A stretch of 64,000 nt of DNA from Parietaria judaica (GCA_954871525.1 OX940861.1:33493201-33557200), one strand, 5' to 3'. Shown: positions 11,029 to 22,923, counted from the stretch's first letter. The notes: generated by a model from the sequence alone, not told the origin. Translations and numbers: made by a program.

Positions 11029-11439
11029 TGTAAGACTATTTCTCATTAATTGAGAAATAATGAGAAAATATTCTCTTCATATTGTGATCCATATATAAAA
11101 TGATTTACCACTGATTTGTAAATCAATCAGCTCTAATTGATTGCCGGAAATCAAGCAAAATTAATGCCGTTAATTGTGGGATTACGATTCTCCATTGATG
11201 GTCATGGAGGCTATAAATACACCACCTTGAGGTCCCTAAACTCACTCACACATTCAGAAAACGTACACCATCTAGCGGGTGAGAGCGAGAGTTTAGAAGA
11301 CCGAGAAAGGGTCGCCGGAATCGAAGTCGAAGCTCGCCGGAGAGCGAAACAATGGCGGGAGGTAATTCAATCCTTTTGCTTCCGCACTTTCGTGTTCATT
11401 ATGTTAAAGAACACTATAATATCGCATTTATGTTTTACA
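11029..11439 (+). repeat. 5' LTR of the first copia element, with promoter
   Basis: 411 bp, TGTAAGACTATT to TATGTTTTACA. It carries a clear TATA box (CTATAAATAC at about 11211-11220) after AT-rich U3, so R should begin about 30 bp further on. The ORF 11137-11598 only reads through the LTR and has no coding meaning. Confidence 0.93.
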
Positions 11440-11441
11440 TT

Positions 11442-11453
11442 TGGTATCAGAGC
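11442..11453 (+). other. Primer binding site (initiator-Met tRNA) of the first copia element
   Basis: TGGTATCAGAGC begins 3 bases after the 5' LTR. Confidence 0.93.
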
Positions 11454-12817
11454 GATTAAAAAGCCTCTGCCTTGTTTTTTCAATTTTTTTGAAAAAGTCG
11501 TTCATGGCTCATGTCGGGTGTTTATTTTTCACGTCAAAACTTCGATATTATTTGACAAATCTTCTGAAAATATTTTTTCTAACAATTCTGGGCTTTAAAA
11601 CGATGATTTTGGTGGAAAAACGAGTGAGAACGAGCCGGGTCATAAGTTGGGTCGTAACCGGGTCATTCTGACCCGTCTAAAGGTTGAAGATGACTCCAAC
11701 GACACGTCATTTTATCTCTGTTGTCGTTTCCAGACATTGTCGTTTTCTCAGTTATGACGTCGTTTTGTTTCTGACGTCGTTTTTTTAAAATAAATTGTCG
11801 TTTTCCTCTGTTTGATGTCGTTTCGCATTTTAATGTCATTTTGCTTCTCTGATGTCGTTTTTCCTGATTCAGCATAAAGAAAATGACATGTAGTTTGACA
11901 GAAACTAAATGACATGTAGTTTTTTTTTCAGAAAAATGACTACTAATATGATATTATTATTGTTGTTTCCATGGTTCTGATTATTTGTTTATTGAAGCTT
12001 ACTGTATGTATTTAATTATGGTATTTCCTAAAGCATACATTATATGTCAATATAATTATAGAACCTCGAAAATAAGTTAAATAATGGTCTAGTAATCTGA
12101 TAATTTTTCTAATTGAGAATTGCTCTAGCATCTTTGATTAGTAAAGATTATATTGTGAAAGATTATATTATAAGACATTATTTATAATAAATGTCGTGTG
12201 ATCTATATGGTTTGATTTATTTTGGAGAGCCACAGCATCCTAAATTTTATTAAACCATACTTTATGATTAAGATTACATTATGTTATACGACATTGAATT
12301 GTAGTTAATTATAATTGATATAATAATCTTATCCCACGGGAATTTTATTATATTCTTATGATTAACTAGGATAAAATATTTGATTATTCTTAATCGTCCC
12401 ACGGGACTTAAGTATATCATAATCTTATAGCTTTATCATGTTGTCATAAATCTATTTGAATTAAAATTTCGCCCACAGGCAATTTTATGTCATATGATTT
12501 ATGTTGTGTTTTATTAAATATTTATTATAAGAAATTTAAATATTCTTATAATTAGCTAAGATAAAGAATTTGATTATTCTTAATCGTCCCACATGACTTA
12601 AGTATTCTATAATCTCATTGCTTTATCATATTGTCATAAATCTATTTGAATTAAAATTTCGCCCACAGGCAATTTTATGTCATTGATTTATGTTGTGTTT
12701 TGTTATATATATGTTTTACATTGGTAAACATATTATTTAACATACAAAATAGTCTCATATAAAGTCATGAACTAAGCATATATGTATTTAATATTCACAG
12801 CTATTTTACCCGCTGGT
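11454..12817 (+). repeat. Copia leader with GTCGTTTT motifs and a 190-bp tandem duplication
   Basis: The 1.36-kb leader between primer site and gag is noncoding. At 11700-11860 a (A/T)GTCGTTTT-like motif recurs about eight times. At 12351-12515 and 12541-12705 a block of about 165 bp (starting TATTCTTAT, containing TTCTTAATCGTCCCAC and GCCCACAGGCAATTTTATGT) is repeated with a 190-bp offset. An acceptor-like TTTAATATTCACAG at about 12786-12800 could mark a spliced leader. Confidence 0.8.
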
Positions 12818-15800
12818 ATGTCTGATATTCGTTGTGATGTTCCGGACCTAACCGGTGACAATTTCAAGATCTGGAAGGAAAGAATATTGCTTCATTTAGG
12901 CTGGATGGATATGGACTATGCTATAAGGATGGACGAACCTGCTATCACCGATACCAGTTCTCCTGCTGAAATTGCTCTTTACGAACGTTGGGAACGATCT
13001 AATCGTCTCAGCATAATGTACGTAAAGACGAGAATTTCTTCTAGTATTCGGGGTTCAGTCGATCAGCATACCAACATCCGTTCTCTGATGAAAGCCGTTG
13101 ATGAGCAGTTTGAAACTTCCGACAAAGCACTGGCAAGCACCCTGATAATGAAGTTCACATCGTTTCGACTCACTAGTGAAAAAGGAGTGCGCGAGTACAT
13201 CATGAAAATGAGGGATACTGCAGCTCAATTGAAAAACCTGGAAGTGGATATGTCTGAATCCTTCCTTATTCACTATATCTTGACCACTCTTCCTTCGAAA
13301 TATGGGCCATTTAAGATCTCCTACAACACGCACAAGGTTAAATGGTCAATTAATGAGCTTATGACCATGTGCGTACAAGAGGAGAGTCGGCTCCTTATGG
13401 AGAAAAATGAAACTGTCCACATGGTGACTCATGCTAGAAAGAAGACACCATTCAATAAGGACAAAGGGAAAGGTAAAATACCACCCGAAGTGGAGATCAA
13501 GAAAGTGAGGAAATGTCACTTCTGTAAGAAGAAGGGGCATGAAAGGAAAGACTGCGCCAAATTCACAGCCTGGCTAGTGAAGAAAGGTAACATTTCTCTG
13601 GTTTGTTACGAGTCTAATATGGTTGATGTAAATGTTGACACATGGTGGGTTAATTCAGGAGCAACTGTTCACATTTCGACTTCCCTGCAGGGTATGACAA
13701 ACCTAAGGAAGCCGGTGAACAGTGAGTGTGATATCCTGTCAGGAAATAAGATTCCTTCAACTGTGGAAGCTGTTGGGACATGCAAATTAGTTTTAAGGAA
13801 TGGTTTCATTTTATGTTTAGAAAAGACCTTTTATATTCCAAGTTTTGCTAAGAATTTGATTTCTGTTTCAAGACTTGATCTTTTGGGCTATTCATTCATT
13901 TTTAAAGATGCATCTTTGCGTATAACTTATGCTTCTGAAATGATTGGATATGGTGTTTTAATAAATGGTCTTTATCTTCTTCATTTACATAGTGAAATCA
14001 TTAATAATACCTTGCATGTTCACACTGGCATTAAAAGATGTGTTACGAAAGACGATTCCTCTATGTTGTGGCACCGAAGATTATGTCATATCTCCATTGA
14101 GAGAATTAAAAGGTTAGTGAAAGATGAAGTATTAACTACTTTAGATTTTACTGACTTTGATACTTGTGTGGACTGCATTAAGGGAAAGCAGACCAACAAA
14201 TCAAAGAAAGGTGCAAAGAGGAGTTCTGAAATTTTACAAATCATCCATACTGACATATGTAGTCCTGACATAGACTCAGATAGTCAGAAATATTTTATCA
14301 CCTTTATAGATGATTTTTCTCGCTATACGTATCTTTATCTGATTCCACATAAAAGCGAGGCTTTAGATGTCTTTAAGATATTTAAAGCTGAAGTTGAAAA
14401 ACAATGTGGAAAACAGATTAAGATAGTGAGATCTGATAGAGGTGGAGAATATTATGGTAGATACACTGAAGATGGACAAGCACCTGGTCCATTTGCGAAG
14501 TTTCTTCAAGAACATGGGATTGTTGCCCAATTTACTATGCCTGGTACACCACATCAAAATGGTGTAGCAGAAAGAAGAAACCGAACATTATTGGACATGG
14601 TGCGGAGTATGCGTAGCAACTCTAAACTTCCGAGCTCATTATGGACCGAAGCTCTTAAGACGGCTGTGTACATATTAAACCGTGTTCCAACCAAGGCTGT
14701 TCCAAAAACGCCATTTGAGCTTTTCAAAGGTTGGAAACCAAGTTTACATCATGTACGCGTTTGGGGATGCCCGTCTGAAGTAAGGATTTATAACCCACAA
14801 GAAAAGAAATTAGACCCAAGAACCATCAGTGGTTATTTTGTTGGGTACGCTGAAAAGTCTAAGGGTTATAGATTTTATTGTCCATCTAATACTACTAGGA
14901 TTGTTGAATCAAAGAATGCTAAATTTCTAGAAAATGACTTGATTAGTGGGAGTAATCATTCAAGAAACTTTGTTTCTGAGAAAGATCATCCAGTTGTTGA
15001 AACTCCCACTAGAGGTGATCGATTGGTTGTCATTCATAACACCCCTTCAGTTCAAATCGGTGTGGATCAACCAATCATTGAGCCACCACAAGTTGTTGAT
15101 GTTGCTCCCATAGATCAGCCTGTTCAACTAGTTGAACCACCAACTCTAATTGAATCTGGTGGTGAACATTTAAGAAGATCTACTCGAGCAAAGAAATCGG
15201 CTATTCCTAATGACTATCAAGTGTATCTACAAGAATGTGACTATAACATCGGAGCTGTAGATGATCCTGAAACATTTTCACAAGCCATAAGTTGTGCAGA
15301 ATCGAAATTGTGGCACAATGCCATGCTAGAAGAAATGGATTCCATGAAAAGCAATGAAGTTTGGGATCTAGTTGAGTTGCCTAAAGGGGCGAAAGCCATT
15401 GAGTGTAAATGGGTCTATAAAACGAAAAGAGACTCATTAGGAAACATTGAGAAACACAAAGCTAGACTTGTTGCTAAGGGATTTACTCAAAAGGAAGGAA
15501 TTGAATTCACATAGACTTTTTCTCCTGTGTCTAAAAAGGATTCTCTTCGAGTGATTTTGGCATTAGTTGCTCATTTCGATTTTGAACTACAACAAATGGA
15601 TGTGAAAACCGCATTCCTTAATGGTGATCTAGAGGAACAGGTATACATGAAACAACCTGAAGGTTTTTCCTCTAGTACTGGTGAGCATTTGGTGTGTAAG
15701 CTTAAAAAGTCACTTTACGGATTAAAACAAGCATCCCGTCAATGGTATTTAAAACTTCATACTATCATCTCTTCATTTGGTTTTGAAGAGAATGTTATGG

Positions 15801-16834
15801 ATCAATGTATATACCAGAAGGTCAGTGGGAGTAAAATTTGCTTTCTTGTTTTATACGTTGACGACATTTTGCTTGCAACCAATGACAATGGATTACTTCG
15901 TGAAGTGAAACAATTTCTCTCTAAATCTTTTGAAATGAAGGATATGGGTGATGCATCTTATGTTATTGGAATCAAGATTCATCGAGATAGACACCGTGGT
16001 GTTTTGGGTCTGTCTCAGGAAACCTACATTAACAAAGTTTTGAAGAGATTCAATATGGAAAATTGTTCACCATCTGTTGCTCCCATTGTGAAGGGTGATA
16101 AATTTGCATTAAACCAGTGTCCTAAAAATGATCTTGAAAGAGAACAAATGAAGAACATTCCATATGCCTCTGCTGTTGGAAGTATGATGTATGCTCAGGT
16201 CTGTACAAGACCTAATATTGCATTTGTTGCGGGAATGTTAGGACGATATCAGAATAATCCGGGTTTAGACCACTAGAAAGCTGTGAAGAAAGTGTTGAGG
16301 TACCTCCAAGGTACCAAAGAGTACATTCTTATGTTCAAACGAACCGACAACTTAGAAGTAGTTGGCTATTCAGATTCAGACTTCGCTGGTTGTATTGATA
16401 CACGTAAATCAACATCTGGTTACGTGTTCAAGTTTGCCGATGGAGCTGTTTCTTGGAGAAGTGCCAAGCAAACATTGATTGCTACTTCTACTATGGAAGC
16501 TGAGTTCATTTCCTGTTTTGAGGCTACATCGCACGGTGTATGGTTGAAGAGTTTTATATCTGGGCTTAAAGTTGTCGACTCTATTTCGAAGCCATTGAAG
16601 ATATGTTGTGATAATTCAGCTGCTGTATTTATGGCTAAGAATAACAAGTGTGGTAGTCGAAGTAAACATATCGACATAAAATACTTGGCCATAAAGGAGC
16701 GTGTTCAAAAGAAGAAAGTGGTCGTTGAACATATTAGAACTGAAGAAATGCTAGCTGATCCTATGACTAAAGGCATGCCAATAAATAAATTCAAGGATCA
16801 TGTAGCTAACATGGGACTTGGTTCCATAATGTAA
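12818..16834 (+). pseudogene. Copia gag-pol polyprotein with two in-frame stops
   Basis: One frame from ATG 12818 to TAA 16832-16834, about 1338 codons, close to a full copia polyprotein. Gag (UBN2-like: DNFKIWKERILLHLG...) ends with the knuckle CHFCKKKGHERKDC (13513-13554). The protease motif reads WWVNSGATVHIS, with Asn where the catalytic Asp of DSGAT is expected. Integrase shows the HRRLCHIS...CVDCIKGK zinc site, DDFSRYTYLYLI, SDRGGEY and HQNGVAERRNRT. RT has KWVYKTKRDSLG, QMDVKTAFLNGDLEEQVYM and YVDDILLAT (about 15853). RNase H has YSDSDFAG and TMEAEF. Stops are TAG at 15512-15514 and TAG at 16274-16276 (a TGG Trp in relatives). There is no frameshift, so only these and the protease change disable it. 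Confidence 0.93.
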
Positions 16835-17108
16835 TTTTTGTTACATTTCTTTTTGTTATCAATAAAACTCTTATTCAATTGATATTTCTCTTATTATTGT
16901 GCGCACTTAGATCTTGAGATTTATCGTTTTGCGTGGACCTAGAACAGAATAAACATATGGTTTATTCATTAAAGTCTAAAAGGCTATTAATTTAAGAAAC
17001 TTGATATATTGTAATACATGGAAGATAATACTCGCTCAAAGAGAACTTGTCGCCATGATTCATATATTTTAGTTCTTTCTAGAAATGAGCATTTAGTTAT
17101 ATGGATCA

Positions 17109-17118
17109 AGTGGGAGAA
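17109..17118 (+). other. Polypurine tract of the first copia element
   Basis: AGTGGGAGAA directly precedes the 3' LTR TGTAAGAATATT. Confidence 0.8.
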
Positions 17119-17529
17119 TGTAAGAATATTTCTCATTAATTGAGAAATAATGAGAAAATATTCTCTTCATATTGTGATCCATATATAAAACGATTTACCA
17201 CTGATTTGTAAATCAATCAGCTCTAATTGATTGCCGGAAATCAAGCAAAATTAATGCCGTTAATTGTGGGATTACGATTCTCCATTGATGGTCATGGAGG
17301 CTATAAATACACCACCTTGAGGTCCCTAAACTCACTCACACATTCAGAAAACGTACACCATCTAGCGGGTGAGAGCGAGAGTTTAGAAGACCGAGAAATG
17401 GTCGCCGGAATCGAAGTCGAAGCTCGCCGGAGAGCGAAACAATGGCGGGAGGTAATTCAATCCTTTTGCTTCCGCACTTTCGTGTTCATTATGTTAAAGA
17501 ACACTATAATATCGCATTTATGTTTTACA
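17119..17529 (+). repeat. 3' LTR of the first copia element
   Basis: 411 bp, same length as 11029-11439 with three visible substitutions; followed by TSD CCCTT (17530-17534). Confidence 0.95.
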
Positions 17530-17534
17530 CCCTT

Positions 17535-18644
17535 TGCTTCCACCTTCGTGAATCTTCTTCTGGGCTAACGTCTCTTCCTCTATCTCCATGAAGAGCGTTG
17601 CTCTGTGGAGTGCGTCCTCGATCGTCGACGGGCGCATTTTTATCAGCTCCTCGCGGAAAGGAGCCAAGTACCACAGTCCATGCTTCAGCGCCTGGATTGC
17701 GACGACGTCATCGAGCCCCGGGACTCTAACCATGATGTCCTTGAATCTCCCGACGTATTACCGGAGGGTCTCTTCTCGTCCCTGTGAGATATTCCACAAG
17801 GTTGTGACGGTTGCCTCGTTCTGTACGTACATTGAATAGTGTCGCAAAAAGTATGCGACGAGCTCGTCAGAGTCGCTGATGGATTGCGGTGGCAGCTTCG
17901 CGAACCAATCGCTTGCGGGTGCTTGCAAGCTTTCGACGAAGAGGTGACACAGGATAGCTTCCAGCTTTGCTTCCTCGCCACCTATACGCTCCGTTGCGAT
18001 CCGGAAGGATTTCAAGTGGGTATTTGGATCCGACGTCCCTCTATATTGCGAGAGCCTCACCTTTGGCAACTCTCCTAGTTCCACGTTGCAAATCTTTGCC
18101 GAGAAAGGAGTGATTCTAGCCTCCCTGACCAATCTGTCGATCTCAGGTGCGCGCTCGTCGCCCTGTGCACCTGCGAGGCCACATGTCCCATTTTTGCTTC
18201 CATGTTCGAAGACATTTCCCGCATTGCTCTCCGGACCTCCTCTTTGATTGTCTCCGCTATGGTGGTTGCCAAGCCTCCTTGCGGGTTCGTCGTGGTTACC
18301 GGTGTCACACCGGCGGCGTTGAAAAGATCCCGGTTGATTGGCGGCGCTTGCGGCGTCGAAATCCCTTGCTCTATTTCGACTATGACTCTTCCTTCTCCTT
18401 GAGCCGAAGATCCTGCGATTGTGCTCTCCGGACCGTCCATTCTTTGACTTGCCATCGCGCGATCCAGGAGAGCGGCGAGTTGCCCGTTCCTCTCCTCCTG
18501 TTCTTCCGCTTTCTTGGCCGCCTCCTCGGCCATCCTCGTTACTTCTATCGCTTTCGCAGTGGCTTCGGCCAGCTGCTGCTGAAGTCTCTCCATGGCTGGG
18601 ACCCCGTCCCCTTCGTTGCTGACGATGGTGTCACTCGATGACAT
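17535..18644 (-). pseudogene. Gag N-terminal part of the Tat element
   Basis: Minus strand from ATG at 18644. The first ~160 residues form a coiled-coil-like, Ala/Glu/Gln-rich N-terminus (MERLQQQLAEATAKAIEVTRMAEEAAKKAEEQEE) and a linker. The retrotransposon gag domain follows in the next frame: PKVRLSQYRGTSDPNTHLKSF, ASDWFAKLPPQSI and ELVAYFLRHY. The frames meet near 18165, where two extra bases (GTGCACAG) appear to shift the frame. An in-frame TAA at 17758-17760 interrupts the block ETLR-x-YVGRF. The copia insertion separates this from its C-terminal half at 10382-11023. Confidence 0.88.
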
Positions 18645-18689
18645 CTCGCTCCTTCAAATTCCTGGCTGTGAGATAGAAAGAAAACAAAG

Positions 18690-18706
18690 CCCCTCGGTAG
18701 GCGCCA
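18690..18706 (-). other. Primer binding site of the Tat element
   Basis: On the minus strand TGGCGCCTACCGAGGGG lies 3 bases from the LTR end. It starts with the TGG that pairs with a tRNA CCA end. TGGCGCC-type sites are common in Tat and Athila elements; the exact tRNA was not checked. Confidence 0.8.
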
Positions 18707-18709
18707 AAC

Positions 18710-19415
18710 TGTCGAGGGCGATTTTCACCTCCCTCTTCCAGTCACAAAAATAATCACAAAGAACAAGTTAACAACAATGATCAGTGAATATCTTTGATTT
18801 CTTATATTTCCGACAAGAGCTCGGTTTCCTTTCGTTGAATACCTGGACAGTTGAAGGATTAAGAACAAGAACTTTCTCTATTTCTTCGGCCTTTCTCTTA
18901 CAGGATATTCTCTATTTTTCTCTGGTTTCTTCTTCTATTTTTTCGAACCATTACAAACGAGGCTTAGCTTGCCTTTTATAGAGCTTACATTATGCCTTCT
19001 CGCCTCTTTCCCGCCCTTTTCTCCTATCTAATCATTAGTTTTCCCAGAGTGATTTGAGGGAAGCGTGGTTAACCCATGCTTTACGTCACTTCCGAGCAGA
19101 CTGCCAGAATGGGTAGGTGGGCTTCATTAAATGCACGTCTCGTCAGCCGTCATTCGGCTATGCCCACTTCGTCGTTGATGCCTCTCGTCGAGTGAGTAGG
19201 TGGGCTTCATTAAATGCACGTCTCGTCAGTGGTCATTCGGCCCTGCACGCTTCATCGCCGATGCTTTTAGACTTCATCGAGGGTTAATCCCCCTCGAGGA
19301 TGTGCCTTGGTTGACCATCGGTCAACGAACTTCCTCGCCCTCCTCTCACGTCGTTTATGGGACAAAACGACACGAGTCGTGTTGAGGATGGATTTGACCA
19401 AATCCGACCTTAACA
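18710..19415 (-). repeat. LTR of the Tat element (5' LTR in element orientation)
   Basis: 706 bp. In element orientation it starts TGTTAAGG and ends CCTCGACA, giving TG...CA ends with an imperfect inverted repeat. A minus-strand TATA (TATAAAAGG, 18972-18980) fits a promoter. An 83-bp direct repeat lies at 19113-19195 and 19196-about 19272. Its partner LTR is outside the window, so age cannot be judged. Confidence 0.85.
19113..19272. repeat. 83-bp tandem repeat in the Tat LTR
   Basis: GTAGGTGGGCTTCATTAAAT starts both copies (19113 and 19196), followed by GCACGTCTCGTCAG and a CATTCGGC block. The copies then diverge. It lies in U3, upstream of the minus-strand TATA. Confidence 0.85.
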
Positions 19416-20446
19416 ATTAACCCCAATATATATACATGAGTAAGGTCTGCGCTTTCAAATTTAAAGGTCTCAGTTATATATATAATTTTATTTTTAATTA
19501 AAAATGATAAAAAAAAATTCAATTTTTAAATACTTATTTACTTGACTGCGACGGTGTACCAGGCATAGTAGGTAATTATAATCTAAAAATAGTAATTATC
19601 CAACCTTTTCTTAACATGTTCTTCAACTCTTTTTTAGTGACAAAGCATAAATAACTGAAAATAAATTATGTTTAAAGTTCTAACTTAGAGTTTAGATTTT
19701 TTTATAAAAATAAAATAACTAGACCCCGGAATTACAGACGTAAAAGCAATTGTTATTTATGTGTTTATAACTCTTTGATATGAGTTTAGTATAGACTACG
19801 TTCCTATTTTGGCCGTGGATTCGCCCTGCTGTTACGATCATAAGAAAAAAAGTTATTGATACTTAATTATTAATATACGATAAAACAAACAGAAATCGAA
19901 GAAAAATAGCGATAACCTAAACCTTTTTTTTTTTTTTTTGAACTGGAGTGACACTTTGGTCAAGGTTACAATGCTCTCACATTATTTGATATATTCAGCG
20001 TAAGAACATGTGACACTATTGACCAAGTTTGAATATGTAAAGGAACACGCATTTGCGTCCCATGGAGTTTATATTCGTGACCTCTTGAATAGATGTGTAG
20101 TGGAGATAACAATATGTCAAACAAATTTGGTAAACCATTTTTTTTCTTTCTCCCAGGATAACTTAATTTTTTTATTAGAAAAGGATAACTTAATTTTTTT
20201 TTTTTTTGAGGGATGATAACTTAATTCTTAAACCTTGCATATATTATTCTCTTTCTTGGACGCGAAGAAGGCAGAGCCAAATCCGGTGGACCCCACAAAA
20301 CAAGAAACCTGCTTTTATCTTAATCCTTAAGCCAAAATATATATATTTTATTTAAATTAAAAAATAATAATAAAATGCAAAAATGAAATCCACAATACAT
20401 TATTATCGATCTCAATTCTCAGATTCTTCTCTATAAATATCTCACA
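19416..20446. other. AT-rich intergenic DNA and SPI-1-like promoter
   Basis: No coding signal. Contains poly-T/poly-A runs (for example 19925-19939 and 20193-20206) and, at the right end, TATAAATAT (20433-20441) close to the first in-frame ATG of the next gene. Nothing else recognised. Confidence 0.6.
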
Positions 20447-22009
20447 ATGCCATTTCCACCGATAACCTTCCTCTTCCTCTTCCTCTTCCTCTTCATCGCC
20501 ATGGCCGACTCCTCCTCTGCTCCGCCTTCCTCCGCCGTACACATCGTCTACACCGAGCAACCTCCGCCCACCGAGGAGACCGAGGCCTACCATCTCCGAA
20601 CCCTAACCTCCGTCCTCGGAAGGTAAACTTCCCTCGCTTCTGCTCTGTTTGCTTCCCGAGAAAGCTGGTTTTGCAATTGACGCGTTGGAATCGGACAGCG
20701 AGGAGGCGGCGAAGGAGGCTCTGGTCTACAGCTACAAGACGGCGGCGAGTGGATTCTCCGCAAAGCTCACTCCGGAGCAGGTGGCCCAGATTTCAAGTGA
20801 GTGCCTTTCTCCTCTTGGTTCTCTCGTTTTTAGCTGATTTTCTGTGCTTTAAGCCTTGTGTGAATAATTAGCTGTATGTATAATGATGTATGTGTTCCCA
20901 TTGATCAGAATTAGAGATTGTTGAACATCATGATATTCTGTTTGGATGAATGAGTTCGTACTCACTTTCATTACGTTGATCGCCTACGTAACTCGTAAAA
21001 TTCTGGGTTTCTAGCTCATGTATATGAATTTTAGATGAAACAAAATCATTCAGATAGTCCAAACAAATCAACAAGAATGGAGAATTATTCAGCTGCTGCT
21101 GCAAATCACAAACTATACGAACAATGTCTTTCAGAACTCTAATTCGTGATCTTTACGGCTATAACAATGTGTGATTGTTTAGTATCAGTGCGACTTTCTA
21201 ATATATTAGTGCAAATTTGGTTGGGGTGAATCCGTGTAATTCATCGGGTTGCGGATGACTGGATCCGAAATTCTCTATTCACAAATATATCAGGAAACAA
21301 ATAGAGAATCTTTTGCTCAAGTACTTTGTTAGGGAAGATACTATCACAACACTTCTAGTATAAGAAATTAGTCTTAACTCAAATACTTTGATCCTGAAAC
21401 AAATAGAGAATCTTTTGCTCTTGGACAGCATTGGTCTTTAAAGGTTTCAGATATAGATTAGTTTTATTTTTAGTATTGTATACTTTGAAATAAATTGTCC
21501 TCGAAGTTAAAATAACTTTTAGATTTTGTCTTCAAGCATAGTCTTATGTTATTTCTTCAACTATAGGATACATTGATATTTGATTTCTACGACCTTTGAT
21601 TCCGTTGGAAGTTATCGGGATCATGGCCGTCTCCGTATATTTGATTTCTTCCCGATTCGCTCTCTACCTCTCTAGTTTGTTTCCGATCTTCATATTTATT
21701 TGTCGTTGTTGGTAAGCGGCCATGAAATAAACTCAGACATCAATTTAAAGAAGTAAAAAACATTTTGAAATCTCTCAATTCCTTATGATCTGATCGTTCT
21801 AATTTATAAAGTCGACATTAATTGAAAGAAGAAGGGAAAATGGTTTGGAAGGAAAAACGTTTTGAATTCTGTCACCTCCTTATGATTGAGCGTTTTGATC
21901 TAATCGATTATGAATTTTTGTATGGGCAGAGCAACCGGGTGTTCTTCAGGTTGTCCCGAGCCGGAAGCTGGAACTGCATAATCCTCCTGGCAGAGGGATG
22001 CTCCACTGA
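20447..22009 (+). CDS. SPI-1: Stand-alone subtilase propeptide-type inhibitor (I9 domain), SPI-1-like
   Basis: Three exons, 20447-20622, 20699-20796 and 21930-22009, give 117 aa with consistent phases and GT-AG introns of 76 and 1133 bp. After a short hydrophobic N-terminus (ITFLFLFLFLFLFIA) comes an inhibitor_I9 fold: VHIVYTEQPP, YHLRTLTSVLG, EEAAKEALVYSYKTAASGFSAKL, TPEQVAQISKQPGVLQVVPS, ending RGMLH. There is no protease domain. Such proteins resemble free subtilase prodomains and inhibit subtilases; Arabidopsis SPI-1 (AT1G71950) has the same layout. The start is uncertain. ATG 20447 encodes the signal-like segment, but the TATA at 20433 is only about 14 bp upstream, so transcripts may begin later and use ATG 20501 (MADSSS), giving a 99-aa protein without that segment. 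Confidence 0.9.
20797..21929 (+). other. Second intron of the SPI-1-like gene
   Basis: 1133-bp GT-AG intron (AA|GTGAGT ... GGGCAG|AG). It contains a dispersed duplication of about 33 bp: GAAACAAATAGAGAATCTTT occurs near 21293 and again near 21397. No gene seen inside; the ORF at 21822-22013 merely reads into exon 3. Confidence 0.75.
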
Positions 22010-22923
22010 ATAGAGGGCGTTCGTGTATGTGCTGACAAGCCACAATGAATGTTAATCAACCTATAATAGAATGTGATCTTATAATAAGGCTTTGGAACTG
22101 AGTTTATTTGAGTAACAATCTTTCATCATATGTGTTGTACATAGTGCAAGAACCGCATGTTCAATCTAAGCCGTTCATCATGAGATTTGCATGATCATAT
22201 CATCAATCTAAACATTTGCGATACAGTTGTGGAGGATTCGAACGTTACTTGGTTCCATGACGTTCGATCGGAAGTACTGGAGAGCCTGTTTGCTCTTCTG
22301 GCTTGCTTTCTGTGAATTTTGACCGAAATTCATAGAAAGCACGCAGAGCATGAACACTCGCAGTTGCTATCAATGTCACTCGGAACTGGAATGTTATGGC
22401 TCCAAATCTTAAAAAAAAGTATATTTTATTTTAATATAGATTTATATTGTTAGATCTTGATTTCAAAGTATCTGTGGATGAAATAATAAAAATAACGTAA
22501 TTTGAAAGTTCTTGTTTAAAAAAAAAAAAATCGAAACAATATTCTTTTTGGTTTCCAGAAACATAATTTTTGGTTTCTAATGTGTCAGCATTAGTTTTAT
22601 TTAAAATTTGTCCTTAATTACAACGGCACATCGTATTTTGAAATTTGGGGTTAATTTTCGTCGTCTGATCTCTTGAAATTTCCTCAAATAGACGAGACGT
22701 TTTCTTCAATGAGCTCCGGTATTAGTTTCCAACTTGATACTAAGTCTTGACATATTTAATCGAAATTTTGTTTCTTGGTAACAAGAACAGTCATAGCTTT
22801 AATAATATGATTACAATAGTAATTTGTTAGAGAACGACTTACAGGTCTGCGTTGAAAAATGGAACAAGATTTTCTCTCAAATTCAACTTAAAACTCTTCT
22901 TTCTGGAACTTTTCAAATACTTA

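Larger units (their letters stand above)
11029..17529 (+). mobile_element. Ty1/copia retrotransposon, nearly complete, TSD CCCTT
   Basis: 6501 bp, with 411-bp LTRs at 11029-11439 and 17119-17529, a Met-tRNA primer binding site, a polypurine tract, and one gag-pol frame. TSD CCCTT is at 11024-11028 and 17530-17534. Order protease-integrase-RT-RNase H defines Ty1/copia. By eye the LTRs differ at three sites: AGACTATT/AGAATATT near the start, AAATGATT/AAACGATT, and GAAAGGG/GAAATGG. That points to a fairly recent insertion, though older than the gypsy insertion at 55-8201. Confidence 0.95.
1..19415 (-). mobile_element. Tat/Retand-type Ty3/gypsy element, interrupted, incomplete at left edge
   Basis: The pieces at 1-54, 8207-11028 and 17530-19415 read as one minus-strand element once the two insertions (55-8201 and 11029-17529) are set aside. 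In minus-strand order there is an LTR (18710-19415), a primer binding site, gag, retropepsin, a remnant of RT, RNase H, a second (archaeal-type) RNase H, and the start of integrase. Two RNase H domains between RT and integrase is the hallmark of the plant Tat/Ogre/Retand group. The rest of integrase and the other LTR lie left of the window. The element is dead: in-frame stops at 9749-9751 and 17758-17760, a frameshift near 18165, and loss of the RT palm. The flank after the LTR is ATTAA (19416-19420), the expected TSD, which cannot be checked here. Confidence 0.9.

Noticed and set aside
11137..11598. 153-codon ORF and its twin at 17227-17568
   Set aside because: They read through the copia LTR promoter region and then diverge after the LTR end. 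Not coding.
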